From contig JAJKFJ010022002.1 of the NCBI GenBank assembly GCA_027382625.1, positions 186,001 to 250,000 on the forward strand: DNA of 64,000 bases, given 5' to 3'. Below are positions 18,605 through 33,900 of the stretch, in pieces. The number at the start of each line of letters is the position of its first letter. Position 1 is the first letter of the stretch. A program made the translations under genes and the position numbers. The DNA is from Tetmemena sp. SeJ-2015 (lineage: Eukaryota > Ciliophora > Spirotrichea > Sporadotrichida > Oxytrichidae). Under the pieces are notes generated by a model, which ran no database searches, had not been told where the DNA came from, and saw nothing but the letters and a program-made list of their open reading frames with translations.

Positions 18605-21600
18605 ATGGTGCATTCATAAATAATTTTGCTTGGAGGTAACTTCTGAATTAGTTTAAAATTTAAGATTGAGAGAGGTGGTTCAAGTGAGTCAATTGACTTC
18701 AGCACCATTCCTAAACGAACACAGAGCCATTAAAACTACCTCAATAATCCGACCATCAAGCTTGCGCAATTTCAAGCTAAAGATTATTTTGCATCTTAGT
18801 TTGAAATATAGAGCTAAGCAACAGTTCTATCCTAAGCAAGAAACTGATCTGATTAAAAGCAAAGACTCTCTGAAGCAGCAAAAGAGAAATCTAAGTCCTT
18901 AGAAACTAATAGAATGTAAAGTAAGTTTTAGTTTAACATTTAAATAGAGTTTGAAGAAGAGGGTAAGCATACTCCTCCTTCACAGAGATTCACAAGATCT
19001 CAAGCTGTCCGAACTAGCTATTCTTTTTTAAAATTTTGAATAAAATTATAATTAGCTTGGCAAAGAATACGCAGTTTGAAAATTCTCTTCTGATAGAAGA
19101 ACTAAGATAAGACTCCAGATCATAAGCAAGTCATTATAAGCAATTGAAGGTTTAAAATGCTGACAGTCTTCTCAGATAGGAAGAGCCTCTCTATCTCGTT
19201 TCTTATATTATAGGGGATCTAATTGGTATGAATATCTAATTCTGAGGAAGAGGAAAAGAATGAAAGTAACACTATGATGCAGGAAGCTAACACCTAGGAC
19301 ATATACTTTGATGACATCGATTTCTCTGGCTAACAATAACTTGATGACAAGGAGGAAATTATAGATAGTCTCCAGCAGCCTAACTAATATAATTATGAGA
19401 AATTTTTATCCTTATTTATTTCAACAAATATCATAACAAGATTTAAAACAAAAGATTAAGCTAACTTAATAGAGGATAAACTAACGATGATGATAGCTTT
19501 CAACAGAAAGAAGAAGAGGAGGAATGTAATCCAATCTTATATCTAATCAGAAACAAAATATTCACAACCATTTTCGATTCACTCTCCAGTCTTTTAAAAT
19601 ATTTAGTAAACATATTTTCTCTCTAGGGCTTTTAATAAGCTAGATAACTTATTTAACAAAGCAAGAGTTTACAAAATCTACCCTCTATACATCATATAAG
19701 ATCCTCATATATCTAAGGATTGGTTTTTGCATGATCGGCTCCTTGGTTGAGTTTTATTTGAGGTTCATAAAGTTAAGACTCAGACCAGAGAGGATAGATT
19801 TTTCAAACTTCAATTCAGCCAGAAATTTCAACTCTGCTAGAGATAGTCATCCTAGATAAGAGTAAAAATAAGACTTGGAATTTTCAGGCTCACAGGGTAA
19901 AGTTCTCTTTGTTAAAGGCTTAATTCTTTATATTTGCCAACCAATAATAATAATGCTTAATTGATGAAACTCTTTTTTAGTTGATAATTCTAGTGCTAGG
20001 CTTCTATAGGCGATTAGATCTAAATCACTTCAAAAACTTCAAATACTTTGGATACTTGAATGACTAAATCATTAATTTTGAAGTTGCATCTATTTATTTA
20101 TATAAGAATGAGTTCGGCTTATCAGTAATTGGCACAACTCTAATTTAAATCATAAATAACGAAGCATTAAACTATAAAGTCAACGGCGTGCAAAAGTTTA
20201 ATTCACAATTTGTAGCTTTTAATTTAAGTATAACGATCTTCAAAGCATTAACATATTCTTTTCATCAATAGTTGGCTTGGAAATTGTAGTGCGAGCGATT
20301 ACCTCATTTTTTGATTTTAGAAACTCCTATGTTGATAGAGAGAGTGAAAATTTCAGTATTCTTTATGACTAAAATACCTATTCAGATTCAACAGGTCCAA
20401 CTTATTCAAGCCCTTTTAACAATACTCCTTCCCCAAGTGCTCTTGAAATAGGAAGAAGGCAATAATTTTGGCTTAGAAGTTTATTTCTAAGTTTTATTGG
20501 TGGAACCGTACTTTTGACAAGCTTAGTTTTAATCCAATTCTAAGTAGCCTCTAGTAATTGTGGGCATGGATTAGGATTATTTTAAGGGTTTTGCTAATCC
20601 TGTGATAATTTCAATACGGGATGTGCAGAATGTACTAAAGGGGCCTAATTGTGCGATTAATGCTTAGATTAATTTGCTCATTAAATTATGATTATAAATA
20701 ATTTAATTAGCTATAGATGGATATTACTTGGGGAATGTAATTGGCAGCTCTTCTGGTAGCATGTGCTTAGCTTGCGATTAAAATGGAGCTTGTTCTAAAT
20801 GTGACTTAAATGGGCAGTGCTTGAAATGCAAAGACAGATATCGCTTGGCTTACGACGAAAGCTCACTCTCGTATGTATGCACTAAATGCAGCACTGATAA
20901 AGGTTGCTCAGAGTGTGATGAGAACAATAATTGCTTAAAATGCAAGAGTGGCTACTTTTAAGATAACCAAGGCAAATGCTAAAAGTGTAGTTCCAACATT
21001 CCATATTGTAACACTTGCTCTATTGCAGAAGTTTGTACAACTTGCGAGGAGGGAATATCAGTAGCAGTCGCAGGAAAATTAAAATTAAGTTAAGATATAT
21101 AAAATGCTTTTGCAATAGTTAGAATGGATGGAAGGCAGTAATTCTCAATGGTTAAATGAGATAAAAATTTATTTTCTTTATGAGCTGTAGCTGCTCTGAT
21201 TATGAGATTAAATCCACTTAGAGTTGCAATAGTTGTGGAGATGTTTTCGCCGGCTGTCTTAGTTGCTAAGCTTCCTCAACATATACAAAAGGGTCGGTTT
21301 AGTTAACTAACAATAATTATCTAACTTGCAACGATTGCGGGTAGACGTCATACTTATTTTCTTTGAAATAAAAATAATTTGCCTTAATTTAAACTTTGAC
21401 AAGATAATAAGCAACTGTCGTCTTTGTGAACGCATGACAGATGGATGTGAGAGTTGCGACATTAATGGCAGCTGCTAAGTCTGCTAAGAAGGGTATTTTC
21501 TAGTTTCAGGCAGCTATAATCAATGTTAGAAATGCAATACAGTAAATTCTTATTGTTCAATATGTTCTGATAATGGCAAAATTTGTGAAAGTTGTTATTT

Positions 21601-21640
21601 AGGATACAAATTAAATTCTGATGGTAAATGTATTTAATGA
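18605..21640 (+). CDS. Cys-rich membrane protein with furin/GFR-like repeats
   Basis: The N-terminal part is polar and acidic (segments from about 18.67 kb; ATG at 18914 also fits). One transmembrane segment lies near 20.46-20.55 kb (LFLSFIGGTVLLTSLVL). After it comes an extracellular-type region with many CxxC pairs, such as CGHGLGLFQGFCQSC, CSECDENNNCLKC and CESCDINGSCQVC. TGA at 21638. The repeat spacing resembles furin-like/growth-factor-receptor Cys repeats of ciliate surface proteins. Function unknown. The frame changes several times; two IES are resolved and others near 21.1 and 21.4 kb are not. The true start is uncertain. Confidence 0.6.
19036..19084 (+). other. IES in Cys-rich gene, pointer AAAATT
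   Basis: 49-nt insert between AAAATT copies at 19030-19035 and 19079-19084. Excision removes TGA codons and keeps the frame (SYSFLKF to SSDRRTK). Confidence 0.65.
20675..20708 (+). other. IES in Cys-rich gene, pointer TTAATT
   Basis: 34-nt insert between TTAATT at 20669-20674 and 20703-20708. Excision joins CDQCLDQ to LAIDGYYLGN and continues the Cys repeats in one frame. Confidence 0.8.
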
Positions 21641-21713
21641 AATCACTATAAACTCTCTACTCTCGTCTAAATTACCATATGCAGGAAGGTATAATTCAAA
21701 TTACTAATTAAAG

Positions 21714-24405
<2,692 letters not shown>

Positions 24406-27400
24406 TATCCTTTAACTAATTTGAGGACTAATATAGTTGATCAATTTAATCTAAATGAGAGTTCTATTGGCTAATTTCAGATTCAAGTGGCAAGTGATTA
24501 TTGTGACTGTGATCTGTCTTATGATTTTGCATAAGCCTTTCCCCAGCCGATGTCTCTCTCCTCTGTATATATGTGTGCTTTCTGTTCTTCTTCATTGAGT
24601 TAGACTTGAGGTACTCTGGATGCATGAATAGATTAATTTCCTTGATTACGCTTTCTATGTGTTTGCTCTTTCTCTGAACCACAGTAGACCTTCCCTCCGT
24701 TTGAGTCATTAGGTTTGAAGTCAAATTGATATCTATAAACTTATGATCTTACTTTTAATTATGCTTTGATCATGGTATTCTCCGTAGTTATGTAGTCACC
24801 TCCTAATCCAATGTGATAGACTCCGTTAGTGGATAGGAGGGAGTACTTCTTGCCGTTCTTCTCTTGCTTGCGTTTGAGTTTTAGCTTAAGCTAGTTTAAC
24901 TCATCTATTCTGCCAGCAGTCATCAGCATCAAAGGATAGGTTATGAATCATTAATTAAACATACACACACTATTGCTTCACTTTAAGTTGGATGAATGAT
25001 CTGTATCTCTTTCTGAAAATTCCTCTGGAGAAAAAGTTCTTGCAGCAGGACCCACTAAACGCAATATTGATCAACAAATACTATCTGCTTACTAAGAATA
25101 AGGGGAACTATAAATGGTAGAGAACGAGTCCTTGAGTTGCTCTTGGGTGGTTAGATTCCTGCTGAGGAGAGTGATGTGAAATATCAAAAGAATTTCAAAA
25201 TAGACAAAGATACAAAGAAAGAATATAGTAGGAGAGAGAGCATGATATTCCATAAATAAATAACTTATTTGATATTCATAGTTGCTCTATCGAAGCCTTT
25301 TGTTTCTTTTCTTCAAAGAAGTTATAAAGAAGCATTCAAAATTAATGATTGCTATTTTATTATAAATAGAAAGACACCAAGGAATACCAGCGCCAAGCCA
25401 ACCTATTAATTGATAAACAGAATCCAACTTACTCTAATCATATCATATTTTTTGAAAATGCTAATTATACTCCATAGTAAGCATTAAAAACTTAATCGAC
25501 CTGATCTCCTATAGTTAACCAACCGAATGCAAAGGCTGCTGCTGTTAGGGGTACCATAGAAGAGAATATCCACTTTGCATATCTGCCTTTCTTGTGCCTC
25601 ATCAACTATAGAGGATGATTAAGATTGCTCGAAGGATTATAGTGACTAACGTATTAAATAGAGAGTTGGATGATGAAGAGTTGAGTCACATATAGAATCA
25701 GATACAGGAAGCTAAATGCACATTAAATGATATTTAATATAGATGGTTTTGAATTAATAATTTTGCACAGTTATTTTTCTCCTCCTTCTCCACTGCGAAA
25801 ATGCACTGAGTGCTCTTTTAAATATACTCTCCTATGAATTCAAACACCGGCTCATCCTTGTTCTAAAATGGATCGTCTTCAGATCCTCCATAGTCAATAG
25901 ATCTCTAAAACCAATTATATTGGAAATAAAGGTTACAGCAATGGCTAAAATGGCAGGAGTTAGAATTACTCCAATGATAAGTTGCGAGAGGGATATCTTG
26001 AAGTTGAACTAGTCTTGATTCAGTGGCTACGAACGAACTAGGTGCTCTTTCAGACTCATGGATATTACATCCAGCACTTGACTTAAAATGAAGAGCAGTG
26101 GATATTTCACATCTCCCGACTATAAATTATTGATCAGCATGATGAAGAATTTACTTACCAAATCAGACTATTGGCCAATGTCTTTCAGGCTAATACATCC
26201 TATGATTACTCCAGCTAAGATTATCAATGCAGAGTAGATAAACTTGTAACATTTTACAATTATTTTTTACCTGATGGAATTTCTCACTAGGTTTATGGAT
26301 CTTGAAGAACTCCAGCCTCTGTAAGCAAATAGAGAAGTAGAATTTGAGTGGAATAAAGAGTTGCAGGAGTATAATTAGTAACCAAATAGATATGACGTTT
26401 GCAGGCCAGAATAGGAAGAAACAATAAAACATATCTAGAAGTCTAAAGCAAAAGTTGAAACAAGGGAAGTTAAACATACCCAATTATCAAAATAGAGCAA
26501 CAGCCTACTTGCGGCGACCTTTCTAAGTTAAGAAAAATTATGAGGATAAGTATTTAAAGAATAAATGTTAAACATATGATGAAGTCGTCTATCCTTCTTC
26601 TTTTTCCTAATTAGGGCGAGGAGGCCGCTGAAGATAGTGTTCAAGAAAATTACTATGAGTATGACTGAATAACCGAAGTACTTCGTCTTATAAACAGACA
26701 CTATGAAACTGTATCTCTCCAGAAATAGTGCGCAAACGAGGATAGCTGTAATTAGCACTATCTTATGTGAACGCCTTATTCGCAAAAACGGAAGTAGGAA
26801 AGTAGTATAGTCTTCCAAAGAATATTGAGGATTTAATTGGCCTGACACAGGCTTCAAATAAATGTTAAGAAAATTATAAAGCTTCTGTTTGACTGATGCT
26901 CTGTTCTGAGAAAGCCTTTGCTGTCCTTACGCCTACTTATTTGCAGTGCTCTTGTCTTTAGAATTACTGAGCGTCATCATATTAGAATTTGAAGTTTACA
27001 TCTTCCTGATAGGATCCATGCTAAGTTGCTTCGTCAGTCTGTCTTTGTCCATGATCATCATGACGTTGCTTGCGCCAGCACCTCCTACCGCTGGATTGCT
27101 AGAGTTGACTTAGTTATAGATGTTAGTGTGACCATCTCTGTTAGTAACCACATTTTGTGTGAAGAAGGAATCATCATAGTCAGTTTGGTTATTCTAGATG
27201 AGTCCATATCCGTTTACTTGAGGAACTTGGTCATTTCGATAATGAGGATTATTATAATAATAAGTATTAAAATGTAAGTGAGGATTTTAGTTTTGTTGTT
27301 GGTTTGCAGTGAGACTGGGTTTCTCGTCATCTGAATAATTTCTATGTCTATTATGATCGACTCTTGAGAGATTATTGTTACATTTAAGAGTGCATTTGCT

Positions 27401-27550
27401 CGTCGTGATAGTCTCCAAAGCCCTGTCTGTTCAAATCCCCAGTGCTTGGAAGCTCTACAATTGAAATGGTCATGAAGATAAGGTGGTTATTATAAGTTGA
27501 TTACCTCTCTCTAGTTTATCTTGGGACTTAGAGAGCTAATTTTGTTTCAT

Positions 27551-28082
27551 TACTGAGTGTTTATAAATTAATAAATTGACTTAATTTTAAGGATATAAAA
27601 TATTCTTTCTTATTTGAGCAATTTATTTATTATAACTGAGATATTAGTGAACCAGAATAAAAGAAGAAATTAAATTCAAACTATCAGTTGAGAGCCAAAT
27701 GCTCATCTATAAATGGAAAGGGAAATTTAAAATAAAGAGTGAAGATTATTGAATAAGCCAGTCACAAATCAAGAAATACAAAAGGACATGTTCTTTATTA
27801 AAGGAAGAGACAGAGAATGGAAGTCAAAGAATGTTTGGAAATTTGAATTTTTTCAAAATTATATACAAGATCATTCAAAATATATAAAAAAGATTTAAAA
27901 CAATAAAGTTTGTTATTAGAGTTCAGAAATTCAATTTCACATTTCTTATATCATATTTCATGAAATATCTTTTTAATAATTTAATTATACAAGGTGAATT
28001 ATATTATTGCAACAATCGCTTTGTGAAGGCGAAGTGAGTGTGAGGTCTCCCCCGCTAGCTGACTCCGCGGTCACTTGGCTGT
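27551..28082. other. AT-rich intergenic segment
   Basis: Between the histone H2B stop and the start of the membrane protein gene, both on the minus strand. Contains a cluster of A/T runs; no gene, RNA or repeat recognised. Confidence 0.5.
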
Positions 28083-28554
28083 TCAAGCAGATGAGTACTT
28101 GGTGACGGCCTTGGTGCCCTCGGAGACGGCGTGCTTGGCGAGCTCACCTGGGAGGAGGAGTCTCACGGCGGTTTGGACCTCTCTGGATGAGAGAGTGTGC
28201 TTCTTGTTGTAACCCATAGATAGACGAAGTGTAATTCTAATTACTTTAATCTTTTTGGTTTATCTAACAAGCTTGGAGGCCTCAGGGCGATCTTCTCGAA
28301 GATGTCACCAATGAAGGAGTTCATGATGTGCATAGATCTCTTGGAGATTCCAGTCTCGGGGTGTACATTATCAAATCATCTTACTTGTTATTGGTGGACT
28401 TGCTTGAGACTCTGTAGATGTAGACGGAGAAAGTTTCGGTTCTCTTTCTCTTGACGGAGTGCTGCTTGGGGGCGGCTCTCTTGGCAACCTTCTTGGTGGA
28501 GGCTGACTTGGAGGGGGTGGCTCTGCCTGATCCGACGGTCTTCTTGGGGGCCAT
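28083..28554 (-). CDS. H2B: Histone H2B, interrupted by two IES
   Basis: ATG at 28554 ([16 protein letters not shown]), TGA at 28083-28085 directly after TKYSSA, the normal H2B end. A basic N-terminal tail is followed by the histone fold ([55 protein letters not shown]). As given it is not translatable. Besides two IES, one base is missing in the VLKQ codons (GTCCTC expected, GTCTC present) and one in ALEA (CTGGAG expected, CTGAG present). These may be sequencing slips in CC and GG doublets, or true lesions of a silent germline copy. Codon usage is GC-rich compared with neighbours, as usual for highly expressed ciliate genes. Confidence 0.9.
28212..28262 (-). other. IES in histone H2B, pointer TA
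   Basis: 51-nt insert bounded only by TA (28210-28211 and 28261-28262). Excision joins EASKLVR to [11 protein letters not shown] as in other H2B proteins. Confidence 0.85.
28364..28396 (-). other. IES in histone H2B, pointer CACC
   Basis: 33-nt insert (+ GGTG at 28360-28363 and 28393-28396). Excision rebuilds [10 protein letters not shown], an invariant H2B segment. The insert has no GT-AG ends, making this one of the clearest IES in the window. Confidence 0.9.
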
Positions 28555-28863
28555 GATGTTATTTGTGATGAGTTTGAATTTAATTATAAAGTCTGGGCGC
28601 TATTCGCTTAAATAGTCTGCCCGCGGCCACTATCCCAAATTAACGAGATTGCTGATTAATGATTGGCAGATTAAGCCAGATATAAGATTAAAGAGCGAGA
28701 TATATTCTACTAATCACACTGCTTTATATAAACTTTTAATAAGTGATAAATACACAGAAGAAGTAGCTTAATCAAACACTTAGAGTAATTAAATCTAACT
28801 AGCAATTTATTAAAGTTTGATATGCTGAAAACATGAAAGCTCAATACTTCCTAGTTTTTACTT
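28555..28863. promoter_or_regulatory. Upstream region of histone H2B
   Basis: About 300 bases between the H2B start and the prenyl synthase stop. It contains a short GC-rich island (GCCCGCGGCCAC, about 28619-28630) in AT-rich sequence. Promoter role is inferred from position only. Confidence 0.3.
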
Positions 28864-30600
28864 TCAAAGCAACCCCAGAAGTGCTTGAGCGAACACATCC
28901 TTCTCCATATTAAGTATGGGCTTGAGAAGGTCGCTCTATCTCTGCCTGATTTGAATAGACTCAATATTCTCAATACTAAAATCTATGTAATCGATGCTCA
29001 GTTTATCAGCCAGCTCAATACCTCTTGAAGAGAAAAGTAGATCGATTGCAACTGGCACATCTCCCTCTTCTTAAAACTTCCTTTTTAGCATAAAATCGAA
29101 TTCTTCTATTTTAGGGTAGTTTTACTTCATCAATTCAGAATAAGTGTACACTAAGGGAGCTGTGATGATCCCCTATAGTAATGATAAGTCAACAAGATGG
29201 GAATTTTTACTTCTTTTATATCGTTATAGGCAGGTTTTCCAAGTTAAGCCGAGTCTTGAGTGAAATCAAGGATATCATCGTGAATTTAGAAAGCAATACC
29301 TAAATTAGCTCCAAAATTAAAAAGCTGCCTCTAAGCGTCCAAATCTAACTCATAGATTATTCCTAGGCCTCTATAGAATAAAATCAATTGCAACTATAGT
29401 CATACCTGCATCCAAGGGATATCATAGAAGCTGTTTTATAGTAAGTCTTTGATATGTAAGAGCCGAAGTAATCTTCAAAGTCGAACTTGTCTGAATTAAT
29501 CTAACCCTTCTTCTGCATATCTCTCTTTGCCTAGATTAGTTCACCCTATAAGGTTAAGTCAACATGAATTTGCTCATACATAAACTAGATTGTAGAGAAC
29601 AGTAGAGAAGAGTTAGGATATGTGAGTTGTATTAAAAACCATAGTGAGCATCCTGGAAGCTCGAGATATCATGTAGTCACTTGCAAACACTGAGTTGCTT
29701 GCTCCGAAAACTTTATGAGCCGCTAATTAAGATCTCCTTGAGTCTGCTCTGTCGATGATATCATCCTATAATTTTTCTACTTCCTTCTATCTTACTTGAA
29801 GTAAACTTGCATTATGTGCAATCTCAATGCATGCCGAAAGTGCTTTCACTTGTTTGTAATACTAAGTCTCTTCAAAGCGTTTGCTCTCCTGTTAGAACTA
29901 GGGATTATTATTGAAAATAGCTCTCGCAAGCATAAACATGATCGCAGATCTGAAGTTCTTGCCCTTCAAGTTCAGATTATACATAGCTGGCTCCTCCAAT
30001 TCTTTGTAATCAGTTTTTATCTACGAAGAGTAGTTATCTTCTCATTTTTATACTCACGATATTCTAGATGGCGAAGTCTTTTGTTGCCTTTAGGTCTTTT
30101 TCAACAAGCTAAAAGGGATCATCTTCGTACTTGATCCTTGACTTTATTCGCTTGAGTGACTCCTCGTTCATGTTTTGAAGTGAGACTTTGTCTGGCCACT
30201 CTTGCTAATTAATCAGATCTATTGCAGGTCGAGCAAATGCATCACTGTCGAAGTCAAAGTCCTCTAATGGCTATTATCAGCAATTATTGTAATGAAAATA
30301 TTTTCAGAGATAGATAAAAATGCCAACTTATTGCTAGTAATTCCTGAGGCTAAATGCAAAAACTTGACTTAAAAGGACATTTGAAGTGTAATTACCTTAA
30401 TGAAGTTGGAATTAACTTCATCTTGCTCTCCGAAATGATATTAAGAAGAGAAGTTTCTCTCGCTGCCTTAAGTGCAACTTCTCAGTGAATAAAAAATAGC
30501 CATACTAAATAATTTGAAGTGCCTTGAGATTCACAGTCTTTGCTGAGTTTTGCAAATATTTTAGTTGATGAAGTCCTCGCTAAACAATTTTCATTACCAT
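28864..30600 (-). CDS. Long-chain polyprenyl diphosphate synthase (ubiquinone side chain)
   Basis: ATG at 30600 (MVMKIVQRGLHQLKYLQNSA), a basic leader fitting mitochondrial import; TGA at 28864-28866. The isoprenyl synthase fold is clear. It has LKGKNFRSAIMFMLARA (GKxLRP region), the first Asp-rich motif DDIIDRADSRR with HKVFG after it, FQIHDDILDF (second Asp-rich motif) and GKPAYNDIKEG. The small Ala five residues before the first DD (ASLLQDD) favours long-chain products. Four GT-AG introns of about 30-125 nt are visible, e.g. one directly before DDIID and one between NDIKE and GIITAPL. One frame slip lies in a T6 run of the leader. Best match by motif: COQ1/PDSS1. Confidence 0.9.
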
Positions 30601-30987
30601 AAGCTATTAATTTGTAATTTATAATTTTGGTCAGTCCTCTAATTGTGATCAAAGAAAACTACAGCCTAAATTAAATTGAAAATTTAAATAATTTGAAAAT
30701 GAGATCAGCCTCAGGATAACGGAGACAATTAAAAATATAGCTCATTTCATTTATGAAGCATTAATTTTGTCTATAAATGTAAATCTACTTCTCTTAGAGC
30801 GATATTTTAGTGTAACAGCATCAGATACCTATATAAGAGCAACTTTTGACGTTTGGAGCTCCTGCTAAGTTCCAGCTTCATTTGGGACAGACAAGAAAAT
30901 GGGAATGTAAGTCATAAGCCAAGTTACCTCAATAATTTCTCATAAACTTCTCTTTTCCTTTACATTTCACTTGTAGACAAGGATACT
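30601..30987. other. Divergent intergenic segment
   Basis: Between the starts of the prenyl synthase (-) and the large + gene. Likely both promoters; it may also include a non-coding first exon and a GT-AG intron (about 30911-30975) of the + gene. No defined element. Confidence 0.35.
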
Positions 30988-33900
30988 ATGCCAAAGTCAG
31001 AAAGGCAATCTGCAAACCAATCAGTTAATGATGAGAGTGTTGACTACGAACCGATTTTAAGAATATTTATTTTATATACAAACTATCTATGATACTCGAT
31101 TTTTAAAAGTTTGGGGGATAAACTATAAAGGGTGAATAAGGAGCTACAAGACTCGGAGGAAATTAAAACCAAGCTTGAGTGTTAACTAAGTTTGATGAAA
31201 CTAGTGGTGTGCTAGATTATGAAAAAGCTTGATGAAAAGATTGTGGATTCCTCTGATGTTTTTTTTAAGCTGCTTAAATTAACTTACTTAAATATGTGAA
31301 GATCGACTTCAATCAGTTGCTGGTTTGTGAGTAATTGAATCTCAGCTTTAGGAAGAGTAGGCTTGATGATAGTCGAAGAAAGTAGGACAGCAACTATAAA
31401 GAAGATTAGAACATCTCTCAGGTATCGGGAAGATCATCTATATTAATTAACGTTGGGAAATAGTCTTTATTTATCTATTCCTTTCTAGAGAGCTCAGATA
31501 TCACAGGGAACTCCTCCAAATGCGCAGGCATCAAAGCAGTAATAAATTTCATCGCAGATGCAATAGTAGATTCAACAACAGCAAAGGCAGCAAATGATGT
31601 AGTAATAGTAAAGGTAGGGGGCTGGTGGAAATCAGCAATAACAATTTGGAAGTAACAGCAGCGCTGCAAGCGAGAGAGAACTTTAGCAAAGACAAGCTGC
31701 TGCATAGAAACTATAGTAGAAACCACCTTAAGGTTAGCAGCAAAGAGTTCTTTAATGATTAAAATAATAATCGATTTTTGGTAATTCTCTTTTAGTATTG
31801 TGTGTATCATGACTATAAAGAGTCGGTGATGTTGATAAATTTGAATTTAAATATCGTATTCGTTTAATAGGAAACATGGATAAAGAATAGCCCTTGCTTC
31901 TTAAACTTACAGGCTCATCTTATGATAGAAACGATTCTTAGAGGCAGGATTCTATCTTGTCTGGAAAATCTCCTCGCTTTTAAAATGGTAACAGGAGGTA
32001 TGAAGATTCAGAAGTTAAAGAAGAGAAGTGGATTGAAAATAATAACTACCAAGTTTACTCACATCAATTTGATGCGCAAGACATATTTCAGCATTCAATC
32101 AATCATCAGAATCTAAATGAAGATAGAATTAGGCAACCTACTCCCAAGAGTTCTAGTAAAATAGTGTATTCAGGAAGCGAACGCATTCGCTATTCCTCAA
32201 GAAGCTTAATATACTCAGAGGGTATAATAAAAGTACTCTTCATCAAACTTAAATGATGAATCTTCCTTGCTGCTTCAAAATTTTAGCCTAGAGAGGGATA
32301 ACAACCAACCATAATTAAGATCAGTTTTCCCTTGCTAGAGCTAAATTGTTCACAACAAGGAGTCATTTGGGATTCCATTTCCAGAAAATACGATCTCAAA
32401 TACTTCACAAATGCTCTCTTAAAATCTTCCAGGTAAAGAAGAGGAAACTTTCTAAGAGCCAGGATATTTTGCCTAGCACAAGCACTCAAAATCTAATATG
32501 ACTGAATATTTTCTGGGTTTTACTAAACAGAGAGAAGCAGCTTAACACTCAAGAACTAATTCCAGACTATTTGAAATTAGCAATAGAACTAACTATCAAC
32601 AGCAACAATAAGAATAAATTGGAGACTTGAAATAAAATTAAGATGAAGCTGCTCTTGATAAATCCTTAGGCAGCTTGTCTAATCTTGATGCAAAGCAAGA
32701 GAAAATTTACTCATCCTCTCCATTTTCTTACAAATGTAACTTAGAGTATAACAAGTGCCTAGAATTAAATGCGGTAAAGGACAAGTTCTTGAAGAAAGCT
32801 TCTTAGCAATACAGAACTAAGTTATTCACACCAACCATAGCCTAAAATAGAAGTTTTAGTCCCTTTAACGCTTTAACTAAGGATTAGGCATAATACATGC
32901 CTCGATTTGATAACTATCAAAGCTGCAAAGATATTTAGAAAGTCGAAAATAATGACCAAATTTCCGTTAAGTAGAGCATTTTTGATTTCTCAAATGGCAA
33001 ATCAACTAACTAAGGCTTGATAAATAACCGCAATCAGAGTTTTATAGGTAGAAGATTTCAAGATTTAAAAATTGAAGCTAATGAAGAGGAGGATCATTCC
33101 AGAAAATAAGCTTTAAGTCTTTCTTGCAATTAGTTTATAAAGGAGTCGCCACAAAAATCTCCTTTACCAGATTAAAGACCTCTAAAGCTATATCCTTTGA
33201 TCCTCAAAATAGTAAATAAGCATAAGCTTGAACAGGCTTTAGTTTTCTTAAATAGGCTGAAGAAACTCAGAAAACTTAGCAAACTTTTTCTATACCTCAA
33301 TTAAATAAGAATGAAGTAACTCAAGATGAAAGCTTTCAAGAGATTCACCCGCAAACTTCCCTCTAATGAAATTTCAATAAAGCTTTTAAAAATACTCAGC
33401 ATTATCAATAAGAATAAATGCACCTTATGCCTGAGTAGGTATTTCAAAGAGTGGATGCTTGTTTCTACAACTGAGGATATGCAAGAATAGATAACTCTTT
33501 CTTAAAATGACTTGATAATAGAGAGGTCTAAATTAATTATGATCCAGGCATTTTCAAAGCTAAATCTAAAGTTACAGCTTTTCTATAAAGGGTAGGCTCT
33601 GAATCAATCAAGTTTAGTTCTAAATAAAAATAGCAAATACTGAAGGTCATGAAAATCTAAACTTCTCTTTTAAAGAGTCAAGCCTTTGAGAAAATGAAAA
33701 TTTTAAATCAAAGAGATAATACTTTGCAAAAGAGCGAAAACCTTGAGACCCAGCTATCTAGAAGTAAGATCTTTGAAGCTATATTAAAATTAGATAAGAT
33801 CTTCAAGATCAAGCAATATTCGTTTTAGCAAAGGTCATTTACAAGTCTTAAGATTTATCACCTCATCTCTAGGAACTTACAATTAGAGCAGGAATAATAG

